A stretch of DNA of 19,555 bases from Chloroflexi bacterium UBA4736 (GTDB taxonomy: Bacteria; Chloroflexota; Dormibacteria; Dormibacterales; Dormibacteraceae), in NCBI GenBank assembly GCA_002404015.1, contig DHIW01000094.1:1-19555 (forward strand), read 5' to 3'. Shown here piece after piece: positions 1 to 6,108 of the stretch (positions are counted from its first letter, which is position 1; the number at the start of each line of letters is the position of its first letter). The notes beneath the pieces were generated by a model. The model was not told the origin of the DNA, ran no database searches, and saw only the letters and a list, made by a program, of their open reading frames with translations. The translations under genes and the position numbers were made by a program.

Positions 1-41
1 AATGACCGTTACGGTCCACTAGATCGAGTTGGTTGTTACAC

Positions 42-332
42 ATGATCTTCACAACGCTCAAGCGACCGAGTGCGCTGATCCCATTGGCGATGTCCTTCGC
101 CGCCCTCAGCGTGGTCCTTGGTCACATTGCGATCTTCGGCGTGACCCATGAGACCGACGAGGGGACGGCGGCACACGTCTGGCAGCTTCTCATGGCTGGA
201 CAGATCCCAGTCATCGCTTTCTTCGCCCTCAAGTGGCTACCGCGAAGCCCCAGGGAAGCGCTGCTGGTGCTCCTGCTGCAGGCCGTCGCCGGGCTAGCGG
301 CGGCCACCCCCGTCTTCGTCCTCAAGCTTTAA
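42..332 (+). CDS. Small three-helix membrane protein, unknown function
   Basis: A 96-residue protein if started at the ATG at 42; a TTG three codons upstream is also in frame, but the ATG is the more natural choice. Hydrophobic stretches lie at about residues 10-33, 49-65 and 75-94, separated by short charged loops (HETDEGTAAH and KWLPRSPRE), so it is probably an integral membrane protein with three helices. No signal peptide, catalytic motif or known family was recognised. The upstream sequence is cut by the window edge, so promoter and operon context are unknown. It is followed by 233 bp without a clear gene. Confidence that it is a gene rests on hydrophobic periodicity and the plausible start; function is open. 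Confidence 0.6.
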   Translation: MIFTTLKRPSALIPLAMSFAALSVVLGHIAIFGVTHETDEGTAAHVWQLLMAGQIPVIAFFALKWLPRSPREALLVLLLQAVAGLAAATPVFVLKL

Positions 333-504
333 CGGCTGGCAGCGACCCGAACGCCTTCGCCCTCAGTCCCGACGGCGTCGATCCCGGGAGCGTGGGGTGG
401 GCCGACCCCGCAGTCCTCGTCGCTCGGAGTGTTGGAGGCTGCAGGCGGGTCTCGGTGGCCGAATGTCTCGACCCGGGATCTACTCCGCCTCGCCATCCAG
501 GGCT

Positions 505-510
505 TAGGAT
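505..510 (+). promoter_or_regulatory. Candidate -10 box (TAGGAT) for the ABM-like gene
   Basis: TAGGAT fits the TANNNT -10 pattern seen before several other genes here. It lies 55 nt before the ATG at 566 and upstream of a strong ribosome binding site, so this gene would have a leader of roughly 50 nt. No convincing -35 element was seen. Confidence 0.3.
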
Positions 511-551
511 GTGCGGCGGGGAACCGCTTCAAACCGCAGCCGTTTTCGGGT

Positions 552-559
552 GGAGGTGA
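552..559 (+). promoter_or_regulatory. Strong Shine-Dalgarno site GGAGGTGA
   Basis: GGAGGTGA ends 6 nt before the ATG at 566 and is close to a full match to the 16S anti-SD. It fixes the start of the ABM-like gene and is one of the few classical ribosome binding sites in the window; the other clear one precedes the DUF4242 gene. Confidence 0.7.
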
Positions 560-565
560 CGCCGG

Positions 566-1207
566 ATGTGGATCCAGATTCTTCGGCTCAAGTTCTCAGA
601 TCAGGCGCCTCAGGGGAGTGACCAGTTTGAGAAGAACGCCCTCCCGATGCTCAAGCAGGCACCGGGCTTCATCGGCGTGGTTCTCATCGCGAACCGGGAG
701 ACCGGCGAGGGTGGCTCCGTGGCTTACTGGCAGGACGAGCAGTCCGCCGAGGCCGCGGAGAGCAAGATGGGGGAGTTGCGCAAGGCCCAGCTCTCGGAGC
801 AGGGCATGACGGAGACCGAGGTCCACGGCGGCGAGCTGGTCCTGACCGATGTCAAGGATCCAAACCGGCAGCCTCAGGCGGGACTGTTTCTGCGCTCCAA
901 TGACGCCACCATCGAGCCGGCCAAGCTCGATCCGGTGATCGCGCTGATGCGGGACAAGGTGATCCCCGAGCTGCGCAAGCAGCCGGGATATGTGAACGCC
1001 AACATGATCGTGAACCGGAAAACAGGTCGGAGCATCATCAGTTCCGGCTGGGAGACCGCGGAGCAGCGAAAGGCCAGCAACGTGGCAGTGAGCGGCTTAC
1101 GCGGCGAGGCAGAGGACATCGCGGGTGCCAAAGTCAAAGTCGAGGAGTGGGAGACTGGCTTCACCTACATCCCGCCGGAGGCCCTCGCCCGGGTCCGCCA
1201 GGCCTAG
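566..1207 (+). CDS. Tandem ABM-like (dimeric alpha/beta barrel) protein
   Basis: A 213-residue protein that looks like two ferredoxin-like dimeric alpha/beta barrel units in tandem. Unit one (about residues 1-95) has a conserved pattern: LPMLKQAPGFIGV, then NRETGEGGSVAYWQDEQSAE. Unit two (about 105-205) repeats it as VIPELRKQPGYVNA, then NRKTGRSIISSGWETAEQ. The unit resembles antibiotic biosynthesis monooxygenase (ABM) and stress-responsive barrel domains, in which the signature is a helix ending in PGF/PGY followed by a strand. Many such proteins are cofactor-independent monooxygenases or heme-degrading enzymes, but I see no residue set that fixes a substrate, so the enzymatic role is inference. 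The start is supported by the strong ribosome binding site at 552-559. It appears to be transcribed alone. Confidence 0.8.
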   Translation: MWIQILRLKFSDQAPQGSDQFEKNALPMLKQAPGFIGVVLIANRETGEGGSVAYWQDEQSAEAAESKMGELRKAQLSEQGMTETEVHGGELVLTDVKDPNRQPQAGLFLRSNDATIEPAKLDPVIALMRDKVIPELRKQPGYVNANMIVNRKTGRSIISSGWETAEQRKASNVAVSGLRGEAEDIAGAKVKVEEWETGFTYIPPEALARVRQA

Positions 1208-1247
1208 CCCGACCAAACCCGGGCCTCGGACGGGGAGCGCCGGGTAG

Positions 1248-1346
1248 GGCTCCACTCAGGCCATGAACAAGCTCGGGGTCAACTCCCGCGCACAGATCGC
1301 GGCGTGGATGGTATCGAGTCCGACTTGGTCGCGCCCTGGGGCTTAG
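1248..1346 (+). pseudogene. LuxR-type HTH C-terminal remnant
   Basis: Reading from 1248, after an in-frame TAG at 1245-1247, the frame encodes about 32 residues including MNKLGVNSRAQIAAWM, then stops at 1344-1346. This matches the last helices of a LuxR-family DNA-binding domain (typical pattern: KLGVxSRAQIAAW). The recognition helix, the rest of the HTH and any sensory or receiver domain are missing upstream. It is therefore a decayed 3' end of a regulator gene, not a functional protein. The nearby sequence shows no other LuxR part in any frame that I could recognise. Confidence 0.6.
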
Positions 1347-1486
1347 TCCATGTTGACCGATCGAGATTCGCCGCGCGGCTCCAGTGCTTTTCCAGCATCT
1401 CGGTGGCGCCACATTCGTGAACGAGGTGCGCCAGCTTCCCGCCGATTGGATTTTCGCGGCCGAGGAATGGGTATCAAGTAATCGAG
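1347..1486. other. Gene-poor stretch within 1208-1741
   Basis: Between the ABM-like gene and the DUF1801 gene lie about 530 bp with only the LuxR remnant and one doubtful small ORF. In 1347-1486 a 43-codon plus-strand ORF and a 117-codon minus-strand ORF can be read. Neither has recognisable motifs, and both contain the scattered Arg/Pro/Ser codons typical of GC-rich non-coding frames. No strong hairpin or RNA gene was seen. The stretch looks like a decayed region. Confidence 0.4.
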
Positions 1487-1657
1487 ATGCTGAAGTCAGC
1501 GTTTGAGATCGCACTCGAGAAGCACGAGAAGTACGAGGAGCTGTCGGCTGTGACCGACGAGCTCATGGAGCACGTCCACCTGCTCGAAGAGGGCTGGAAC
1601 GCGATCCAGCCTCGCCCCGCCGCGCCGGAACCTCAGCCGCTTCGGCGCGCCGCCTGA
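1487..1657 (+). CDS. Possible small protein (56 aa), hypothetical
   Basis: An ATG at 1487 opens 56 codons to a TGA at 1655-1657. The first 40 residues are rich in Glu, Leu, Lys and His and would form an amphipathic helix (for example EKHEKYEELS, then DELMEHVHLLEEGWN). The last 16 are Pro/Arg rich. The frame stays open upstream to 1421. No ribosome binding site is convincing. It could be a genuine small protein or the tail of a decayed gene in the same degraded stretch as the LuxR remnant. No family recognised. Confidence 0.3.
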   Translation: MLKSAFEIALEKHEKYEELSAVTDELMEHVHLLEEGWNAIQPRPAAPEPQPLRRAA

Positions 1658-1725
1658 CGGTCAGCCGCAGGCGGCGAGCAGCGCGCGTCGCAGCCGAGCC
1701 GACAGCTTGCGTGCGCTTGCTGGGC

Positions 1726-1731
1726 TAGGAT
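1726..1731 (+). promoter_or_regulatory. Candidate -10 box (TAGGAT) for the DUF1801 gene
   Basis: TAGGAT ends 10 nt before the ATG at 1742. This distance would place the transcription start at or next to the start codon, giving a leaderless or near-leaderless mRNA. A GAGG at 1733-1736 lies between the box and the ATG, so a very short SD-led message is the alternative. Confidence 0.4.
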
Positions 1732-1741
1732 CGAGGACACG

Positions 1742-2110
1742 ATGGCCAAGACCGACTTCAAGTCCGTGGACGAGTACATCGCGACCCACCCCGAGAACGT
1801 GCAGGCCATCCTGCAGCGCGTCCGCAGCACCATCCGCAAGGTCGTGCCCGGCGCCGAGGAGGTGATCAGCTACCAGATCCCCACCTACAAACTGCACGGT
1901 GGCCCGGTGACCTATTTCGCCGGGTGGAAGGAGCATTACTCGCTCTATCCCGTCACCGATCACATCGTCGAGGCGTTCAAGGTCGATCTTGCGCCGTACA
2001 AGGTCAACAAGGGCACAGTCCGCTTTCCCCTCTCCCGGCCGGTCCCCGTGCAGTTGATCGAGCGCCTCGCGAAGTTCCGCGCGAAGGAAGTTGCTGAGCG
2101 GGGGCGCTAA
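1742..2110 (+). CDS. DUF1801 family protein (YdhG-like)
   Basis: A 122-residue protein with the full-length DUF1801 pattern. It has an N-terminal helix FKSVDEYIATHPENVQAILQ, the signature VPGAEEVISYQIPTYKLHG, a strand with YFAGWKEHYSLYP, and the C-terminal KVNKGTVRFPLSRPVP. The fold belongs to the YdhG/frataxin-like superfamily. Some members have been named iron chaperones, but that role is not general and is not shown by anything here. The protein is cytosolic, with no signal peptide. The start is supported by a TAGGAT box 10 nt upstream and by the family's usual N-terminus. It is followed 44 bp downstream by the DUF4242 gene on the same strand, with its own strong ribosome binding site. Confidence 0.85.
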   Translation: MAKTDFKSVDEYIATHPENVQAILQRVRSTIRKVVPGAEEVISYQIPTYKLHGGPVTYFAGWKEHYSLYPVTDHIVEAFKVDLAPYKVNKGTVRFPLSRPVPVQLIERLAKFRAKEVAERGR

Positions 2111-2140
2111 TCTATGGAATCTGGCAGATCAGTCAGGATT

Positions 2141-2149
2141 GAGGAGGAG
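2141..2149 (+). promoter_or_regulatory. Shine-Dalgarno GAGGAGGAG setting a GTG start
   Basis: A GA/G-rich SD ends about 5 nt before the GTG at 2155 and supports that codon rather than the ATG at 2167 as the start of the DUF4242 gene. Confidence 0.6.
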
Positions 2150-2154
2150 TTGCC

Positions 2155-2409
2155 GTGCCGCTCTACATGGACGTTCACGAAAAGCTGCCCGACGGTGCCA
2201 CGGCGGCCGACGTCGCCAAGGCGCATGAGGCCGATCTCGCCAAGCAGGGTGAGTACGGCGTGGAGTACAAGCGCTACTGGGTAGACGAGCAGGCGGGGAA
2301 GGTCTTTTGCCTGGTCGAGGCACCCGATGCTGAGACAGCCGCCCGCGTCCACCGGGAGGCACACGGCCTCGTAGCAGATCACATCTACGAGGTCGCCGAG
2401 GGCTCCTAA
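2155..2409 (+). CDS. DUF4242 family protein (SCO4226-like)
   Basis: An 84-residue protein starting at GTG 2155. It shows the DUF4242 layout: a first strand MPLYMDVHEKLPDGAT, a helix AADVAKAHEADLAKQGEYGVEY, the strand pair KRYWVDEQAGKVFCLVEAPD, and the helix AETAARVHREAHGLVADHIYEV. The family is a small ferredoxin-like fold. The Streptomyces member SCO4226 is described as a nickel-binding protein, and the His residues here (in KAHEADL, RVHREAHG and DHIY) and the Cys of VFCLVEAP would be candidate ligands, but metal binding in this protein is inference. It ends 9 bp from the convergent LLM oxidoreductase gene. Confidence 0.85.
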   Translation: MPLYMDVHEKLPDGATAADVAKAHEADLAKQGEYGVEYKRYWVDEQAGKVFCLVEAPDAETAARVHREAHGLVADHIYEVAEGS

Positions 2410-2418
2410 AGCCGGCCG

Positions 2419-3300
2419 CTAGGTCAGCAGCTGCTCAGCCAGAGCCCTCCACTCGCCCATTGGCAGCGCCCTCTGGTCCTCGGCGATTACCTGCACGCAG
2501 ACATGATCCGCCCCTGCCTCGAGGTGGGCGCGGATCCGGGAAGTCACCACGTCCAGGTCGCCCCAGGCCACAATATCGTCCACCAGGCGGTCGCTGCCTG
2601 CGCCGGTCACGTCCTCCTCGGTATAGCCCAGCCGGTGCAGATTGTTCACGTAGTTGGGCAGGCGGAGGTAGTGCTGCGTGTGGCTCCGGGCGATGGCCCG
2701 TGCCCTCTTCGCGTCCGTCTCCAGCACCACCGCCTGCTCCGGCGCGAGCAATGCCTTGGTGCCGAGCGCCTGGCGAGCCAGGCGCGTGTGCTCGACCGGG
2801 ACGAAGTAGGGATGGGCTCCTGAGGTCTGCTCGGCAGCCAGCTTAAGCATGTTTGGCCCAAGGGCGGCGAGGACCGTCTGCGGCTTCTCGGGCGGCTCGA
2901 CCGACTGGTAAGGAGCCTTCGACATGGCTTCCAGGTAGGCCCGCATGGTGGCCACCGGCTTGCCATAGACGTGGCCGCGCACCTGCTCGACATTGGGCTG
3001 GTGGCTGACTCCGAGGCCAAGCAGGAAGCGGCCGGGGTAGGCTTCGGCAAGCGTCTTCTGCCCAGCTGCCATGGTCATGGCGTCGCGGGCGTAGATGTTG
3101 GCGATCCCGGTCGCCACCACAATCCGGCTGGTCACGGCGAGCAGCAGGCCGGCATTGCTGAGAGCCTCGCGCCGTATCGACTCCGGGAACCAGATGGCCG
3201 CATAGCCCATCCGCTCCAGCTTCTGGGCGGCGTCCTGCGCCTTCAAGGCCGGCTGTGCGTCGAGCGTGTTCGTCCAAATGCCGATCGGGCCGAGTGTCAT
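2419..3300 (-). CDS. LLM-class F420-dependent oxidoreductase (TIGR03620-like)
   Basis: A 293-residue luciferase-like monooxygenase barrel protein. The N-terminus MTLGPIGIWTNTLDAQPA, the RMGYAAIWFPES segment, the GIANIYARDAMTMAAGQKTLAEAYPGRFLLGLGVSH region and the late ADHVCVQVI strand match the TIGR03620 subgroup of F420-dependent LLM proteins. The fold binds F420 (or FMN) and transfers hydride to an unknown substrate. Cofactor choice is inferred from the subgroup, which is typical of actinobacteria and relatives that make F420. I place the start at the ATG at 3300; a TTG two codons upstream is in frame. The gene is convergent with the DUF4242 gene and opposite in direction to the DUF3494 gene. 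Confidence 0.85.
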   Translation of the reverse strand: MTLGPIGIWTNTLDAQPALKAQDAAQKLERMGYAAIWFPESIRREALSNAGLLLAVTSRIVVATGIANIYARDAMTMAAGQKTLAEAYPGRFLLGLGVSHQPNVEQVRGHVYGKPVATMRAYLEAMSKAPYQSVEPPEKPQTVLAALGPNMLKLAAEQTSGAHPYFVPVEHTRLARQALGTKALLAPEQAVVLETDAKRARAIARSHTQHYLRLPNYVNNLHRLGYTEEDVTGAGSDRLVDDIVAWGDLDVVTSRIRAHLEAGADHVCVQVIAEDQRALPMGEWRALAEQLLT

Positions 3301-3326
3301 TGGCAATGCCTCGCAGTGCGGAGTGG

Positions 3327-3449
3327 TTACAACGTCAGCGAAGGCGCTTCTGGGACCACGATGATGCGCCCGCCGAGCACGCCAAACAGGACTGGGACGA
3401 TCAGCGCCCGTCGCACTTGCCCAGCCATGCCCTGCGGCGGATCAGCCAT
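3327..3449 (-). CDS. Doubtful 40-aa single-helix ORF upstream of the LLM gene
   Basis: On the minus strand an ATG at 3449 opens 40 codons ending in TAA at 3327-3329, 26 bp before the LLM start. The predicted peptide has one hydrophobic segment (ALIVPVLFGVLGGRIIVV). There is no clear ribosome binding site or known family. It could be a small membrane peptide, but chance is at least as likely in this GC-rich gap. Confidence 0.15.
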   Translation of the reverse strand: MADPPQGMAGQVRRALIVPVLFGVLGGRIIVVPEAPSLTL

Positions 3450-3473
3450 TGCCCCATTTGTAGCTTTTTCAAG

Positions 3474-3479
3474 TATGGT
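3474..3479 (+). promoter_or_regulatory. Candidate -10 box (TATGGT) for the DUF3494-sortase operon
   Basis: TATGGT ends 6 nt before the ATG at 3486, in a locally AT-rich patch (3455-3480). No SD lies between it and the ATG, which suits leaderless initiation. Confidence 0.35.
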
Positions 3480-3485
3480 TGCGCC

Positions 3486-4349
3486 ATGTTAAAGAGCGCG
3501 CGAATCGTTTCGTTTCTGGTCTTGATCACAAGTGTGATCGTCGGAGCCTGGCCGGCTGCGGCCTTCGCAGCCACTGACCCTGGACTTGGAGGCGCCGGCC
3601 CCTTCGCAGTCCTTGCCGGAACCACCGTCACGAACACGGGCCCCTCTTGGGTCAGCGGCGAACTCGGCGTGTCGCCCGGCAGTGCCGTGACCGGGTTCCC
3701 GCCCGGGACATCCGGCGCTCAGCACAAGGGCGACTCTGTAGCCAATACGGCCCAGACGAACCTGACGGCTGCTTATACCAACGCGGCGGCGCAACCGTGC
3801 CCCTTGACGAATGACCTCACTGGCCAGAATCTGGGCGGCAAGACCCTTGTCCCTGGCGTCTACTGTCAGACCACCGCGCCGACACTGACCGGTACTCTCA
3901 CCCTTAACGGCAATGGCATTTACATATTCCAGATCGGCAGCACGCTGGTCACCGCGTCCGGCGCAAGCGTCTCCCTGATCGGCGGGGCTCAGTTGTGCCA
4001 GGTCTTCTGGCAGGTGAGCAGCTCGGCGACCATTGCCACCACGACCAACTTCGTGGGAACGATCATGGCTCTGACCACAATCACCATGCAGACGGGAGCT
4101 TTCCTCCAGGGCAGAGCCCTGGCACGCAACGGGGCCGTGGGGCTCGACACCAACCGCATCATCCAGCCCGCCGGATGCGGCTTCGCGGGCCCAAGCGCCG
4201 TGCCGAGCCCGGCCCCCGCGGTTGGGCTGCCGAACGCGGGCGGCCCGCCGCAGCAGCCCGGTTTTCCGTGGTTGCCATTGGGGATCGCGGGGACCATCGT
4301 TGCCCTGCTGCTCGGTGTCAGGATGAGACCCAACCACCGGGATTCGTAG
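3486..4349 (+). CDS. DUF3494 ice-binding-like surface protein with LPNAG sorting signal
   Basis: A 287-residue secreted protein. It has a signal peptide (about 1-28, ending near AAAFAA) and a DUF3494 beta-solenoid domain from about 32 to 232. Domain marks are FAVLAGTTVTNTGPSWVSGELGVSPG at the start, the GNGIYIFQIGSTL strand, VFWQVSSSATIATTTNFVGTIMALTTIT and GRALARNGAVGLDTN. Family members include ice-binding proteins, but many occur in non-cold organisms and may be adhesins, so ice binding is not assumed. The C-terminus has a Pro/Ala linker, LPNAG at 248-252, a hydrophobic helix (about 261-277) and a basic tail (RMRPNHR), the layout of a sortase signal. I start at ATG 3486 because the signal peptide begins there; the open frame upstream has no motif. 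A sortase gene follows after 5 bp. Confidence 0.88.
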   Translation: MLKSARIVSFLVLITSVIVGAWPAAAFAATDPGLGGAGPFAVLAGTTVTNTGPSWVSGELGVSPGSAVTGFPPGTSGAQHKGDSVANTAQTNLTAAYTNAAAQPCPLTNDLTGQNLGGKTLVPGVYCQTTAPTLTGTLTLNGNGIYIFQIGSTLVTASGASVSLIGGAQLCQVFWQVSSSATIATTTNFVGTIMALTTITMQTGAFLQGRALARNGAVGLDTNRIIQPAGCGFAGPSAVPSPAPAVGLPNAGGPPQQPGFPWLPLGIAGTIVALLLGVRMRPNHRDS

Positions 4350-4354
4350 CCAGC

Positions 4355-4996
4355 GTGGTCGTCCGCGCGGTCCGCAGCATCGCTTTCGCGGCGCTCTTGC
4401 TCGGGGTGGCACTGGCCGGTAACGGTACCGGTCCCGTGCTGCCTCGGGCTTACTCTCCAGTCGCTGTTCAGGCGTCCGCCATCGCCGCAGCGCCCGTGGG
4501 CGTTCCCCCAATTGAGCAGCGCGACCCCAGCATATTTGTGACGCCCCCAGTGGCGCCCCCCGTGCGCTTGCTGATCCCATCCCTGCACATCGACGCGCAC
4601 GTGGAGGCGCTCGGCGTGGACAGCGCAGGTGCGATGGAATCGCCGCACAACGTCTGGAATGTGGGCTGGTATCGCGGCGGTCCGACGCCCGGAGCCGGGG
4701 GCGATTCGGTCATCGATGGCCACGTCGGTCTCCCCGGTTCGCCCCTGGTGTTCTCCAATTTGGCGAGGCTCGCGATGGGTGCCGATGTTGTCGCGGTCCT
4801 TGCCGACGGCACCCGCAGCCGTTTCACGGTGAGCGACATGCGGAGCTGGCCGGCTAACTCTCACCCCAGCGGTCTCTTCGGTGGCGACGGTCAGCCTCGT
4901 CTTTCTCTGATCACCTGCACGGGTAGCTACGACCGCCGTAGCCAGAACTACGCTGACCGGCTGATCGTTGAGGCCGACTATGTCGGACCCGCCTAA
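4355..4996 (+). CDS. Class E/F-like sortase (C60 family)
   Basis: A 213-residue membrane-anchored transpeptidase. An N-terminal hydrophobic segment (about 8-23) is followed by a Pro/Ala-rich stalk and a sortase barrel from about residue 68. Catalytic residues are visible: His123 in VIDGHVG, Cys188 in LITCTG and Arg202 in YADRLIVEA. The short form with a stalk resembles class E/F sortases of high-GC Gram-positives and Chloroflexota. It would cut a sorting motif and attach the protein to peptidoglycan. The start is GTG 4355, 5 bp after the DUF3494 stop, so the two genes are probably co-transcribed, and the upstream protein with LPNAG is the obvious substrate. Motif preference for LPNAG is inferred from this pairing. 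Confidence 0.87.
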   Translation: MVVRAVRSIAFAALLLGVALAGNGTGPVLPRAYSPVAVQASAIAAAPVGVPPIEQRDPSIFVTPPVAPPVRLLIPSLHIDAHVEALGVDSAGAMESPHNVWNVGWYRGGPTPGAGGDSVIDGHVGLPGSPLVFSNLARLAMGADVVAVLADGTRSRFTVSDMRSWPANSHPSGLFGGDGQPRLSLITCTGSYDRRSQNYADRLIVEADYVGPA

Positions 4997-5152
4997 ACCC
5001 GAAGTCACTTGGGGGTGTACGAATGCGGTTGCGTGCATCGTCTGCGCGATTGCGGACTGTCAGACGATCGGCGTGCGATGGATAGGTAGCGCGATGTTTT
5101 CGGCTTAGCTTTTCGCTCCCTCCGACTGGCTTGACCTATCACGCGCTTTTCT

Positions 5153-5176
5153 GTGCGCGCGTACGCGCGCACGTGC
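5153..5176. repeat. 20-bp perfect palindrome in a 24-nt alternating purine-pyrimidine tract
   Basis: GTGCGCGCGTACGCGCGCAC at 5153-5172 is its own reverse complement, and the strict purine-pyrimidine alternation continues to 5176. Such sequences can adopt left-handed Z-DNA or extrude a cruciform. It sits exactly where recognisable coding sequence of the hydrolase remnant begins. Confidence 0.8.
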
Positions 5177-5492
5177 TTCAAGACCGCGGCCGAGATGGAC
5201 GCCCAGCTGCGGGGCGAGCACTCGGGGTACGACCCTCTGCCGGCCCTGAAGGCGACCAACCAGCCCGTGCTGTGGCTCAACGGTTCGATCGACCGCCAGG
5301 TGCCGACCGCCCTCAACACCGAGACCCTGAGCCAGCTGGGCAAGCCCCAGTTCGACGTCCACGTGCTGCCGGGCGTCGACCACTGGCCTGCTCGAGAATC
5401 CCACCGGCCTGAGCCAGGACGACGAGAAGGCGACCAACTTTGGCGCCGGGCTGTTCGACATCATCGCGGCCTGGCTGGCCAAGCACGGGTAG
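5174..5492 (+). pseudogene. Alpha/beta-hydrolase C-terminal remnant, frameshifted
   Basis: From 5174 the frame encodes about 70 residues of an alpha/beta-hydrolase C-terminus: QPVLWLNGSIDRQVP, carrying the likely catalytic Asp, then FDVHVLPGVDHW, carrying the likely catalytic His. At about 5387 the frame breaks: continuing in the +1 frame gives LLENPTGLSQDDEKATNFG and ends naturally with WLAKHG and a stop at 5490-5492. Removing one C from the CC at 5387-5388 would restore a continuous protein. The N-terminal half with the nucleophile Ser is absent, so the gene is both truncated and frameshifted. The upstream edge coincides with a Z-DNA-type palindrome. An assembly error could explain the frameshift but not the missing N-terminus. 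Confidence 0.7.
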
Positions 5493-5510
5493 GCCGCACG
5501 CGGCGGCGGC

Positions 5511-5516
5511 TACCCT
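5511..5516 (+). promoter_or_regulatory. Candidate -10 box (TACCCT) for the acetyltransferase gene
   Basis: TACCCT ends 10 nt before the GTG at 5527, the same spacing as other genes in the window, and no SD lies between. This suggests leaderless initiation at the GTG. Confidence 0.35.
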
Positions 5517-5526
5517 TGTCCAACCC

Positions 5527-6054
5527 GTGGACGACTGCACCGACGATCTCGAGGTCCGGGGGAATCGGGTCGGCCTGCGGGCCCTGCGCCCCAGCGACTC
5601 CGAGCTGCTGGCGAACTGGTCGCGCTCGCGGGTTCTGGGCGAGTTCAACGACCTCGGCCCGCACGACGAGGACCTGAAGGCGAGCATGCCCGCCGCGCAC
5701 CTGCTCGTCGTGGCTCTCGCCGGCTGCAGCCCGCTGGGCGACGTTAGCTGGCACCTCGTGCGCCATGGGCCCAACCGGGGGTCCCGGGCCTGGAACATCG
5801 GGATCAACCTGGTCCCGGCCGCCAGGGGCCAGGGGTTCGGCTCCGAAGCCCAGCGGCTGCTGGCGCAGCACCTCTTCGCCACCACCGACGTGAACCGGGT
5901 GGAGGCCTCGACCGACGTCGAGAACCTGGCCGAGCAGCGCTCCCTCGAGAAGGCGGGCTTCCGCCGGGAGGGCGTTCTCCGGCAGGCGCAGTTCCGGGCC
6001 GGGGCCTGGCACGATCTCTACCTGTACGGCCGCGTGAGGTCTGACCGTTCCTGA
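5527..6054 (+). CDS. GNAT-family N-acetyltransferase (RimJ/RimL-like)
   Basis: A 175-residue protein when started at GTG 5527. It follows the RimJ/RimL (Acetyltransf_3) plan: the opening strand NRVGLRALRPSDSELLANWSR, a central strand in WNIGINLVPAARGQGFGSEAQ with the acetyl-CoA pyrophosphate loop RGQGFG (100-105), and the late segment VENLAEQRSLEKAGFRREGVLRQ with the conserved Asn133 and the EKAGF turn. It uses acetyl-CoA to acetylate an amine, either a protein N-terminus or a small molecule; the substrate cannot be read from sequence. The longer open frame upstream overlaps the hydrolase remnant and lacks motifs, so the GTG preceded by TACCCT is preferred. The protein is cytosolic and probably monocistronic. 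Confidence 0.85.
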   Translation: MDDCTDDLEVRGNRVGLRALRPSDSELLANWSRSRVLGEFNDLGPHDEDLKASMPAAHLLVVALAGCSPLGDVSWHLVRHGPNRGSRAWNIGINLVPAARGQGFGSEAQRLLAQHLFATTDVNRVEASTDVENLAEQRSLEKAGFRREGVLRQAQFRAGAWHDLYLYGRVRSDRS

Positions 6055-6094
6055 GACGGCGGCCGGCGATGGCTCGCGGCCCACCCCGCGCTGT

Positions 6095-6100
6095 TACCAT
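6095..6100 (+). promoter_or_regulatory. Candidate -10 box (TACCAT) for the antiporter-USP operon
   Basis: TACCAT ends 8 nt before the GTG at 6109 with no SD between, which suits a leaderless transcript covering the antiporter and the universal stress protein. Confidence 0.4.
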
Positions 6101-6108
6101 CGCGCGAC

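Noticed and set aside
1161..1514. 117-codon minus-strand frame across the gene-poor stretch
   Set aside because: No motif, Arg/Pro/Ser-rich composition and overlap with the ABM-like gene end and the LuxR remnant.
3464..3473. GCTTTTTCAA, reverse complement of TTGAAAAAGC, as a third copy of the stop-codon repeat
   Set aside because: Only about 10 bases agree and the GGCCG part is missing, so chance is likely.
3255..3485. N-terminal extension of the DUF3494 reading frame
   Set aside because: It has no hydrophobic or conserved sequence and overlaps the LLM gene; the signal peptide begins at the ATG at 3486.
3489..4580. Long minus-strand open frame (363 codons) opposite the DUF3494 and sortase genes
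   Set aside because: Its translation is Arg/Gly/Ala-rich without motifs, and the plus strand carries two well-defined families with signal peptide and catalytic residues.
3989..5038. Second long minus-strand frame (349 codons) over the sortase
   Set aside because: Same reasoning: it is a GC-driven shadow of the sortase gene with no recognisable domain.
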